From Actinotignum schaalii (GTDB taxonomy: Bacteria > Actinomycetota > Actinomycetes > Actinomycetales > Actinomycetaceae): a DNA stretch of 64,000 nt. The stretch is taken from positions 1 to 64,000 of the forward strand of contig NZ_JARBHJ010000002.1 of the NCBI RefSeq assembly GCF_028864145.1. Direction: 5' to 3'. The position numbers and the translations under genes were made by a program. A model generated the notes under the pieces. That model saw nothing but the letters and a program-made list of their open reading frames with translations, searched no databases and was not told where the DNA came from. Below are positions 1 through 6,606 of the stretch, one piece after another (within the stretch, counting starts at the first letter, position 1; the number at the start of each line of letters is the position of its first letter).

Positions 1-104
1 TCGGACTCGGCAAGACGATCAATATGGGCAGCCATCGCCGGATAATCAATCGCACCCGAATCATCGATCAACGTGACCGACGGGCAATACACACCAGAAA
101 ACAT
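1..104 (-). CDS. DapA-family aldolase, N-terminus only (partial)
   Basis: Only the first 34 codons are in the window; the gene runs off the left edge. The peptide begins MFSGVYCPSVTLIDDSG and continues with AIDYPAMAAHID. This is the usual first strand and helix of the dihydrodipicolinate synthase / N-acetylneuraminate lyase family, with a G-x-x-x-P-x-x-T-like opening and an ID-x-x-x-x-x-x-H-I-D helix. The ATG at 104 has an AAAGGGG ribosome site five bases upstream. It lies downstream of fucD and gntP on the same strand, so a 2-keto-3-deoxy-L-fuconate aldolase (pyruvate plus lactaldehyde) is the natural guess. The family call is from sequence; the substrate is inferred from context only. Confidence 0.7.
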   Translation of the reverse strand, partial: MFSGVYCPSVTLIDDSGAIDYPAMAAHIDRLAES

Positions 105-191
105 TCCAACCCCTTTCAGGTCTAGGCAATAACAGCTACCCATTTTCCATGTTTCACGCACCATTGCGACTTACTTCGAACGATAACAGGA

Positions 192-204
192 GGAATGTGA
201 TTCC
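192..204. promoter_or_regulatory. Inverted repeat GGAAT-N3-ATTCC upstream of the aldolase gene
   Basis: The arms are perfect, with a 3-base centre. On the minus strand it overlaps a possible -10 (TATGGA) that lies 18 bases after a possible -35 (TTGTCT). A regulator bound here would block that promoter. No binding data; the call is from symmetry and position. Confidence 0.3.
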
Positions 205-234
205 ATACCAACGCAAAACACTAGAAGACAATAA

Positions 235-249
235 GTTTCCGTAGGAAAC
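235..249. promoter_or_regulatory. Palindrome GTTTCC-GTA-GGAAAC, candidate IclR-type operator
   Basis: The 6-base arms are perfect, and the site lies just upstream of a possible -35 for the aldolase gene. The half-site resembles the GTTCC/GGAAC half-sites in front of fucD and the IclR gene. IclR-family regulators commonly bind short palindromes of this kind. Assignment to the local regulator is inference. Confidence 0.4.
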
Positions 250-252
250 ATA

Positions 253-291
253 GCTGACCGGCGCGCTGATTTTTTGAACACGCCGGCCAGC
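253..291. other. Stem-loop between gntP and the aldolase gene
   Basis: GCTG-A-CCGGCG at 253-263 pairs with CGCCGG-C-CAGC at 281-291, giving 10 pairs with one A/C mismatch and a 17-base loop. No T-run follows on either strand, so it is not a clear intrinsic terminator. It could be an mRNA stability or processing element between the permease and aldolase genes. Confidence 0.4.
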
Positions 292-336
292 GATAGCCCC
301 GATACGTTAGGACTAATTTAGATCTTCAACTGTATG

Positions 337-1794
337 TTACAACAGGAAGAGTCCAAGACCCCAAACCAGAACTAGCCCAACGATGGAGATCAGACATGTC
401 ATTACCGTCCAGGTCTTGAACATCTCAGGAAGAGTAAATCCGAAGTACTCCTTTACCAACCAAAGGCCCGCATCGTTTACGAAGGAGAAAATAAACGACC
501 CCGCACCAATTGCAAGAACGAGAAGACCTGTTTGGATTGGATCATAGGCGAGTGCTGTGGCAGTCGGCTCCAGAATGCCTGCCGTAGTAATCGCCGAAAC
601 CGTTGAAGACCCTGTGGCCACACGCACAAACACCGCAATAACCCAAGCAATCAAGATGATCGAGATATTTGTGTTCTCCACAAACTTAGTGATCATGTCT
701 CCGATGCCGGTATCAATCAGAAGGTTCTTGAAACCGCCACCAGCACCGAGAATAAACACAATTCCAGCGATGGGCCGCAACGATTTTCCAGCTTCATCGT
801 TGAGCTTTTCCCAAGGGTATCTTGTCGTAACGAAAAGCGTGAGAGATGCAAATACTAGAGAAATCAGCAGGGCAATCTCTGGGTTGCCGATGAACTGCAA
901 AATCTGGGCGCCCATTTCCTTGGAATCGTGAAGGTCAGGGCGGACCATCATGATAATTGAAGTGATCAAGAGAAGAATGGCCGGCATAGTGACGCAAAGC
1001 AAAGACAGCCCGAAGGAAGGCTTACGACGCCCTTCGTCACCATCCGCTTTATCCCCCATCGCAAAAGTATCCGGTGCGCCGCGCGGCACGATACGCGTTG
1101 AGTACTTCGCAAACAGCGGTCCACAGATAATAACGAGAGGAATAGCAAGGACAATGCCCATACCCATCGTGATGCCCATGGAACCATTCTCAAAGGTTTG
1201 GAGAGCAGCGGTGGGCCCGGGGTGTGGAGGAACGAGTGCCTGCATTGCGCAAAGACCTGCCAAAGCGGGCATCGCAATCATCATGAGTGGCATCTTAGAT
1301 TTCCGCGTAACCATGATGATTACCGGAGCCATAATAATTAGTCCAACATCGAAGAATAGAGGCAACCCAATAAGAGACCCAATGAGAGCCATAGTCCAAG
1401 GGAGCATCTTACGAGAAGACTTCGAAATCAGAACATCAACCAAAACGCCGGTCGCTCCCGTTACCATCAAAACCGCACCCAGCATTGCACCGATACCAAC
1501 TAAGATACCGACACTTTTAGTCGTGTCCCCAAAGCCGTCAAGGAAAGCGTGGACCGTGTTCATTAGTCCGAACCCAGAACCAATTCCGGTAATCAGGGCC
1601 GCGAGCATAATTGCCAGGAAGGGGTGAACTTTCGCCCAGCTAACCAAAATAATGAGGATGGCAACACCAGTTACAATACTGATGAGAAGCGCCGCCGGGT
1701 TAAGGCTTACTTCCGGGATATCTCGAGCGAAAGGTAGTAATCCGTCGGGTATTGAGCTTTGTAACTGACTCACACCTACAAATAAAGCATTCAT
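337..1794 (-). CDS. GntP-family sugar-acid permease
   Basis: The product is a 485-residue, very hydrophobic protein with about a dozen membrane segments, the usual size for the gluconate:proton symporter (GntP) family. Family-like stretches include the PPHPGPTAA loop near residue 190, the GSSTVSAITTAGI segment near 395 and the NDAGLWLVKEYFG segment near 440. It should import a sugar acid across the cytoplasmic membrane. It lies downstream of fucD on the same strand, so L-fuconate or a related acid is the likely cargo. The ATG at 1794 is preceded by AAAAAGGAAATATAG. The substrate cannot be read from sequence; GntP members also carry gluconate, idonate, fructuronate and others. Confidence 0.85.
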   Translation of the reverse strand: MNALFVGVSQLQSSIPDGLLPFARDIPEVSLNPAALLISIVTGVAILIILVSWAKVHPFLAIMLAALITGIGSGFGLMNTVHAFLDGFGDTTKSVGILVGIGAMLGAVLMVTGATGVLVDVLISKSSRKMLPWTMALIGSLIGLPLFFDVGLIIMAPVIIMVTRKSKMPLMMIAMPALAGLCAMQALVPPHPGPTAALQTFENGSMGITMGMGIVLAIPLVIICGPLFAKYSTRIVPRGAPDTFAMGDKADGDEGRRKPSFGLSLLCVTMPAILLLITSIIMMVRPDLHDSKEMGAQILQFIGNPEIALLISLVFASLTLFVTTRYPWEKLNDEAGKSLRPIAGIVFILGAGGGFKNLLIDTGIGDMITKFVENTNISIILIAWVIAVFVRVATGSSTVSAITTAGILEPTATALAYDPIQTGLLVLAIGAGSFIFSFVNDAGLWLVKEYFGFTLPEMFKTWTVMTCLISIVGLVLVWGLGLFLL

Positions 1795-1816
1795 CTATAT
1801 TTCCTTTTTCTGACGA

Positions 1817-1907
1817 GTGCGGCATTCACACTGCCGCACGCGGGTAATCCAAATGGATTAACCAATAGCAAGTAGCGACAGCTATTTATTTAGTCCGCGT
1901 GCGGCAG
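1817..1907 (-). promoter_or_regulatory. Mutually exclusive inverted repeats between fucD and gntP
   Basis: Three related segments are present. CTGCCGCACGCGG (1831-1843) pairs perfectly with CCGCGTGCGGCAG (1895-1907) over 13 bases. The same segment can instead pair through TGCCGCAC (1832-1839) with GTGCGGCA (1817-1824) over 8 bases with a 7-base loop. In the minus-strand transcript the long hairpin forms first and excludes the short one next to the gntP ribosome site. No U-run follows, so control of translation or processing is more likely than termination. Confidence 0.5.
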
Positions 1908-1915
1908 TGGAACTT

Positions 1916-1931
1916 GTTTTCCCGGGAAAAC
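1916..1931. promoter_or_regulatory. Perfect 16-bp palindrome at the 3' end of fucD
   Basis: GTTTTCCCGGGAAAAC is fully self-complementary and ends at the last base of the fucD stop codon. Its half-site GTTTTCC resembles GTTTCC at 235-249. It may be another regulator site that controls gntP separately, or only a short stem. Both readings are inference. Confidence 0.35.
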
Positions 1932-3214
1932 TAACCTCGGTAGAGGTACTTTTCAGCGGTTTCCTGAGTCATCTCAGCACCGTTGCCGGGAGCCGTTTGC
2001 GGCATGTAGTTACCATTCTTAATGACCGTCGGGTGAACAAAGTGCTCATGTTGGTTATCGACATACTCAATCAATCGGTTCTCCATAGTTCCCGAAACAG
2101 CAACATAATCAAACATTGCAAAATGCGCCACAGCTTCACATAAGCCGACACCGCCAGCGTGCGGGCAAACAGGCTTATTAAATTTCTTGGCAAGCAGGTA
2201 TTCAATGACCAGTTCCTGCGGACCAGCGACACGGGTCGCGTCAACCTGCATGATTCCAAACGCGTTCATTTGGAGATACTGCTTGAACATAATCCTGTTC
2301 TGCATATGTTCACCAGTCGCTACAGGAATCGGATTAATAGCGCGTGCGATAGTGGCGTGTCCGACCACATCATCCGGCGAAGTCGGCTCTTCCACCCAAG
2401 CCAAATCGAAATCATGGAATTCATTAATCCAAGAAATCGCGTCAGGAACGTCCCACACCTGGTTAGCATCAACAGCCAACTTCACGTCAGGACCAATAGC
2501 TTCACGAGCCAACCCAAGACGCCGAATATCATCCTCGACGCGGCGCCCCACCTTCAGCTTAATAAGCTTGAAGCCCTTTTCTTGGGTCTCTTCCTTACAC
2601 AGCGAGACCATCTTTTCATCGGAGTATCCTAGCCAACCCGCGGCAGTGGAATACCCGGGATAGCCATTTTCAAGAAGATTGGCAATTCTTTCTTGCTTAC
2701 CACGCTGACCATCTTTCAGGAATTCGATAGCCTCTTCAGGGCGAAGCGCATCAGAGAGATAACGGAAGTCGAGGGTTGCAACCAATTCCTCGGGTTCCAT
2801 CTCGCCCAGCAGGCGCCACAAAGGCTTTCCAGCACGCTTAGCTTTAATATCCCAAAGCGCTGAGAGCAATGCGCCAATGGCCATATGCTCCACACCCTTT
2901 TCCGGACCAAGCCACCGCAGCTGGGAGTCGCCTACGAGCAGATCCCACGCGAGCCGCATATTGTCGAGCAGCTCCTCAACATTGCGCCCAACAAGTGTGT
3001 GAGACATTGAGTTCATTGCCGCGCAAACAACATCATTTCCACGACCGATGGTGAACACAAACCCGACACCAAAAATTCCATCATCAGCGTCAGTAGAAAT
3101 TTCTACATACGCTGACGAGTAGTCAGGATCGGGATTCATCGCGTCCGAGCCGGAGAGCGTGTTAGATGTGGGGAATCGAAAATCGTACGTTTTTACGCCG
3201 GTAATCTTACTCAC
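1931..3214 (-). CDS. fucD: L-fuconate dehydratase (enolase superfamily)
   Basis: The 427-residue enolase-superfamily protein shows the whole catalytic set of the fuconate dehydratase family. A KVG lysine motif (LIKLKVGRR) lies near residue 220. Metal-binding acidic residues lie in AVDANQ, WVEEPTSPDD and GEHMQNR. The DATRVAGPQE segment and a C-terminal PHAGGVGLCE motif carrying the catalytic histidine follow. The enzyme removes water from L-fuconate to give 2-keto-3-deoxy-L-fuconate in the non-phosphorylated fucose pathway. The start is GTG at 3214 with AAAGGAG upstream. It is followed by gntP and the aldolase gene and faces an IclR gene across 380 bases. Close relatives (galactonate or rhamnonate dehydratases) are less likely because of the PHAGGVGLCE signature. 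Confidence 0.88.
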   Translation of the reverse strand: MSKITGVKTYDFRFPTSNTLSGSDAMNPDPDYSSAYVEISTDADDGIFGVGFVFTIGRGNDVVCAAMNSMSHTLVGRNVEELLDNMRLAWDLLVGDSQLRWLGPEKGVEHMAIGALLSALWDIKAKRAGKPLWRLLGEMEPEELVATLDFRYLSDALRPEEAIEFLKDGQRGKQERIANLLENGYPGYSTAAGWLGYSDEKMVSLCKEETQEKGFKLIKLKVGRRVEDDIRRLGLAREAIGPDVKLAVDANQVWDVPDAISWINEFHDFDLAWVEEPTSPDDVVGHATIARAINPIPVATGEHMQNRIMFKQYLQMNAFGIMQVDATRVAGPQELVIEYLLAKKFNKPVCPHAGGVGLCEAVAHFAMFDYVAVSGTMENRLIEYVDNQHEHFVHPTVIKNGNYMPQTAPGNGAEMTQETAEKYLYRG

Positions 3215-3243
3215 GAGTAAACTCCTTTGTTTTAGTTACCCAC

Positions 3244-3258
3244 CGTGGAAGTTCCACG
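3244..3258. promoter_or_regulatory. Palindrome CGTGGAA-G-TTCCACG, candidate operator of fucD
   Basis: The 7-base arms are perfect around one central base, 30 bases upstream of the fucD start. The site probably sits in or near the promoter or early transcript. A next-door imperfect site at 3270-3287 (AGTCCC-N6-GGAACT) is a degenerate version of the palindrome at 3541-3559. Confidence 0.45.
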
Positions 3259-3483
3259 TCATGAACCCTAGTCCCATTTGGGGAACTATCCTAGGACCTT
3301 TCGCAGCCTATATTCGCGTCCAGTACGTAAAACTGTGCAAATACGCGGGTTAAGCATTTAGATATGACACACTTCACATTTACGAATTGCAACTTCACCT
3401 TAACTGACAGAGAATAATACTTTGACGTTAAAATAGAAAAGGGCTGACTCACTCCGCCCTCAAAGTTTTTGAATCGTAGTTTC

Positions 3484-3497
3484 GTTCCTCTAGGAAC
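3484..3497. promoter_or_regulatory. Palindrome GTTCCT-CT-AGGAAC, candidate IclR-type operator
   Basis: The 6-base arms are perfect, about 100 bases upstream of the IclR gene start. The half-site matches the GGAAC half of the neighbouring palindromes, which suggests one regulator reads them all. Confidence 0.45.
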
Positions 3498-3540
3498 CGT
3501 AAGAAAACGCGCACAATCAACAGCCAACCATCTACAATTA

Positions 3541-3559
3541 AGTTCCATAAAATGGAACT
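3541..3559. promoter_or_regulatory. Palindrome AGTTCCAT-AAA-ATGGAACT, candidate autoregulatory operator
   Basis: The 8-base arms are perfect with a 3-base centre, the strongest dyad of the set. It ends 35 bases before the TTG start of the IclR gene, where an autorepressor would be expected to bind. Confidence 0.5.
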
Positions 3560-3594
3560 GGTGGTCCGTATTAATCTAGAAGAAGGTTCTTCTC

Positions 3595-4353
3595 TTGAGT
3601 ACCAAACAGAGCCCGAGCGCAGCCGATAAAACTCTTATTGTTCTTCAAGCTGCACTGCAACATCCACGTTTTACCGACATCGTTAACGCTACTGGCTTGG
3701 CAAAATCTAGTGTGCATCGGCTTCTCCAAACCTTGGTGAAGTACGAGTTCATTGCGGTAAGTGCTGACGGAAACTACTACGCCGGACCGGCCGCTTTGTC
3801 GCTCGCCGCCACAGCATTCGAAAGAATCGACATCTCTCAACAGACAAAACCCTATATTCGACAACTTGCACGCGAAGTCGGGTGCCAAGTACACATTGGG
3901 GCGAGGAACGGTAAAGACGCCGTTTATGTTGCAATACAAGAAACTGATACCCCGTACCGCATACCATCACGAATCGGGGATCGACTTCCATTCCATTCGA
4001 CTTCAATCGGTAAGTGTTTCCTCGCCGAGGAAGAGGATGAGGCAATCATTCGTTACGTGGCCGATATGCAACTCCCTAAACATACGCCCCGAACTATTTC
4101 GACAACTGCCGAACTGATAAAAGAAATAGACAAAGTTCGCGAGCGCGGATTCGCAATAGACGACGAGGAGAACGTGCCTGGGATTCGGTGCGTTGCCGTC
4201 CCCATTAGGAACCATCTTGGACGCGTTAACCACGCATTATCAATCACTACCTTAACGTTGGAGAAAAGTATGGACGAAGTCATTGCCTTGGTTCCCCAAG
4301 TCAAGCAAACCGCAGCAAAGATCTCGCGTTCTCTAGGAGCCAAAGAATTCTGA
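3595..4353 (+). CDS. IclR-family transcriptional regulator of the fuconate locus
   Basis: The 252-residue protein has a winged helix-turn-helix at about residues 10-65 (FTDIVNATGLAKSSVHRLLQ) followed by the IclR effector-binding domain. The signature IGDRLPFHSTSIGKCFLA is near residue 135 and the C-terminal end near residue 250. Such proteins sense a small acid or keto acid and switch adjacent catabolic operons on or off. It is divergent from fucD and flanked by several matching palindromes, so control of fucD-gntP-aldolase and of itself is the simplest reading. The start is TTG at 3595, with AGAAGG upstream that is part of a perfect AGAAGAA/TTCTTCT dyad. The effector is unknown; a keto-deoxy sugar acid or fuconate is likely. 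Confidence 0.88.
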   Translation: MSTKQSPSAADKTLIVLQAALQHPRFTDIVNATGLAKSSVHRLLQTLVKYEFIAVSADGNYYAGPAALSLAATAFERIDISQQTKPYIRQLAREVGCQVHIGARNGKDAVYVAIQETDTPYRIPSRIGDRLPFHSTSIGKCFLAEEEDEAIIRYVADMQLPKHTPRTISTTAELIKEIDKVRERGFAIDDEENVPGIRCVAVPIRNHLGRVNHALSITTLTLEKSMDEVIALVPQVKQTAAKISRSLGAKEF

Positions 4354-4365
4354 GAACACTCAGCC

Positions 4366-4387
4366 GGGTAGCTAGGGTTAGCTACCC
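4366..4387. terminator. Hairpin between convergent iclR-type gene and dnaG
   Basis: GGGTAGCTA pairs with TAGCTACCC over 9 bases with a GGGT loop. The dnaG stop codon lies inside the second arm. No T-run follows on either strand, so it may slow or protect 3' ends rather than end transcription by itself. Its place between convergent genes fits a two-way transcript end. Confidence 0.45.
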
Positions 4388-6517
4388 CAGCTCCATCCGT
4401 TCCTCACAGGTGCGGCGCTGCGCCTCGAGTTCCATGAGACGAGCGAAATGCTGCTGATAGGCGGTATCCTCCGGGTTGGTGCGCTGGAGGGCGGAACGCA
4501 CGTCCTCAATTTGGCGCAGCACGCCCAGCCGAATAAGCGCCAGAGCAATCCCCCACACATAGTGCGGGAGGCGCTGCACATCGGTCTCGGGAAGCGGTTC
4601 AGCCGCGAGCTGGGATATCACCCCGGCCAGTTCCGGCCCCCCGGCCGCGATCACCGCCTCCACGTAGGCGGCACTCGCCTGTGGTTCAGCGTGTTCCGCA
4701 TCCATACCCGCGCCGGTCAACTGCGCGAAACGCTCCGCAAATACCCGGGTTCCCCCCGCCGCGCGAATCGCCGTGTGGATGGCGTGGTGCACCGGATGGG
4801 TAAAGGTATGCGGGGGCAGATTATCCATCTCCGCCCGCGCCGCAAAAGCCGGAAGCTGAAGATAAATCTCCAGCGCGGCCCGCTCCACTTTTTCGGTAGG
4901 ATCACGCAGCTCAGGCACCGGCGGCAAGGTCGCCGCCCGGTGCGCACCGCCATCGGGTGCGCTCCCCTGCTGCGGCGCTCCCTGGTACGACGCCGCCGCA
5001 TTCCCCGGCTGCACCGCACCGCCAGCATAGTCTGATAATCCGCCGTAGCGGTTTTCCACGCTGTGCAGGCTATCTGCACCGTAGCGGCTATCTGCACCGC
5101 GAGCGCTATCGGTGTGTTCACTAGCAGCCTCGAGCACCGCGCGCGCCTGGGCCCGGCCCTGGCGCCCCGCCTCCGCCACCGCTTGCCGCACCACATGCTC
5201 ATCCATACCGAGCCAGCCGGCCAGATTTCGGGTGTATTCCCCGCGCAGCACCCGATCCCGAATCCCGGCCACAATCGGGGCGCTCACCCGTAGCCCGGCA
5301 CTGCGCCCTTCCGCGGTGGTGAGCGGAAGATCCTCGATCAGGGAGCGAATCGCAAACTCAAAGAGGGGCCGCCGCCCGGCGATGACATCCCGCAGTGCCT
5401 CATCGCCGCGCTGGAGCCGCACATCGCAGGGATCCAGGTTATCCGGCGCTATCGCCACGTAGGTTTGGGTGGCGAACGCCTGATCCTCCCCGAAGGCACG
5501 CAGAGCCGCTTTTTGGCCGGCGCTATCGCCGTCGAACGTAAAAATAACTTCCCCGCCGTAGGCCTTCCCGGAGGAAAGCACCACGCCGGCGGCCGGGTTG
5601 GCGCCGTCGCCAAGCAAGCGCCGCACAATTTTCACGTGCTCGGCCCCGAAAGCCGTACCGCACGTCGCCACCGCCGTCGTGACCCCTGCCAGGTGCGCGG
5701 CCATGACGTCCGTATAGCCCTCCACGATCACCACGGAACGCGAGGCCGCGATCTCTTTCTTCGCGAGGTTGAGGCCGTAAAGCACCTGCGATTTTTTGTA
5801 GATGGGTGTTTCGGGGGTATTGAGGTATTTTGGCCCCCGGTCGTCCGCCCCGAGGCGGCGCGCCCCGAAGCCGATGGGTTCACCAGTAATGGAGAAGATT
5901 GGCCACATAAGGCGCCCGCGGAAACGGTCGTAAAGCCCGCGGTTGCCGCGCGTGGCCAGGCCCGCCGTTTCGATTTCCCGGTCGGAAAAACCGTGGCTGC
6001 GCAGGTGCGTATAGAGAGCGTCCCAGGAGTCGGGAGCGTAACCGCAGTCAAAATGGTCGATGGCCGCCCGCTCAAAGCCGCGTTCAGCTAGCAACGTGCG
6101 GGCCGGGGCAGCCTCCGGGCTGTCGAATTGAGCGCGATAGAACTGCACAGCAACCCGGTGGGCATCGATCAGCCGCCGCTTGGAAGGCTCCCCCGGCTTG
6201 CGCTCACGCGCGCCCTCATAATGCAGCTCAATCCCGGCGCGGCGCGCCAGCAGCTCCACCGCCTCGACAAAGTCAATACTCTCAGCGCGCTGCACGAAAG
6301 CGAAAACGTCTCCGCCTTCCCCGCAGCCAAAGCAGTGCCAGCGCCCCAGATTCGGGCGCACGTGGAACGATGGAGTTTTCTCATCATGGAAGGGACACAG
6401 GCCTTTGAGCGAGTCCACTCCACCGGGGCGCAGGGCCACGTACTGAGAGGCGACGTCGTCGATCCGCACCGCGGCGCGCACCCGATCGATGTCTTCCCTT
6501 TTGATGAGCCCGGCCAT
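4382..6517 (-). CDS. dnaG: DNA primase
   Basis: The 711-residue bacterial primase makes RNA primers for replication. A CHC2 zinc finger uses Cys41, His44, Cys62 and Cys65. The RNA-polymerase core follows, with a TOPRIM fold marked by VIVEGYTDVMA and TFDGDSAGQKAALR. A C-terminal helicase-binding region begins after a low-complexity linker. That linker holds a six-residue periodic stretch (ADSRYG, ADSLHS, VENRYG) encoded by 18-bp repeats near 5050-5121. I chose the ATG at 6517 because homology begins at MAGLIKREDIDRVR and a TAGACT box ends seven bases before it, the pattern of a leaderless promoter. It follows dgt on the same strand. Confidence 0.96.
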   Translation of the reverse strand: MAGLIKREDIDRVRAAVRIDDVASQYVALRPGGVDSLKGLCPFHDEKTPSFHVRPNLGRWHCFGCGEGGDVFAFVQRAESIDFVEAVELLARRAGIELHYEGARERKPGEPSKRRLIDAHRVAVQFYRAQFDSPEAAPARTLLAERGFERAAIDHFDCGYAPDSWDALYTHLRSHGFSDREIETAGLATRGNRGLYDRFRGRLMWPIFSITGEPIGFGARRLGADDRGPKYLNTPETPIYKKSQVLYGLNLAKKEIAASRSVVIVEGYTDVMAAHLAGVTTAVATCGTAFGAEHVKIVRRLLGDGANPAAGVVLSSGKAYGGEVIFTFDGDSAGQKAALRAFGEDQAFATQTYVAIAPDNLDPCDVRLQRGDEALRDVIAGRRPLFEFAIRSLIEDLPLTTAEGRSAGLRVSAPIVAGIRDRVLRGEYTRNLAGWLGMDEHVVRQAVAEAGRQGRAQARAVLEAASEHTDSARGADSRYGADSLHSVENRYGGLSDYAGGAVQPGNAAASYQGAPQQGSAPDGGAHRAATLPPVPELRDPTEKVERAALEIYLQLPAFAARAEMDNLPPHTFTHPVHHAIHTAIRAAGGTRVFAERFAQLTGAGMDAEHAEPQASAAYVEAVIAAGGPELAGVISQLAAEPLPETDVQRLPHYVWGIALALIRLGVLRQIEDVRSALQRTNPEDTAYQQHFARLMELEAQRRTCEERMELG
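5050..5121 (-). repeat. 18-bp tandem repeats inside dnaG
   Basis: On the plus strand, units at 5068-5085 and 5086-5103 both start GGCTATCTGCACCG, with degenerate units before (5050-5067) and after (5104-5121). They encode a six-residue period in the flexible linker between the primase core and the helicase-binding domain, so length change should be tolerated. Confidence 0.65.
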
Positions 6518-6524
6518 GCCGCCT

Positions 6525-6530
6525 AGTCTA
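6525..6530 (-). promoter_or_regulatory. Leaderless -10 box TAGACT for dnaG
   Basis: TAGACT ends seven bases before the ATG at 6517, with no good ribosome site between. TANNNT at this distance is the known actinobacterial arrangement for transcripts that begin at the start codon. Confidence 0.5.
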
Positions 6531-6606
6531 AGCGAGGCCGCGGCGCCGTGCACGTACGGACCGCGCGCTTCCACAATTCACCTCGCGCGTGACTGCCACC
6601 GCACGC

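Larger units (their letters stand above)
3215..3594. promoter_or_regulatory. Divergent control region between fucD and the IclR gene
   Basis: This 380-base, AT-rich spacer has no plausible gene. It holds at least four symmetric elements built on a TGGAAC/GTTCC core: 3244-3258, 3270-3287 (imperfect), 3484-3497 and 3541-3559. A further AGAAGAA-GG-TTCTTCT palindrome (3578-3593) covers the ribosome site of the IclR gene. I could not assign -35/-10 pairs with confidence on either strand. Confidence 0.6.
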
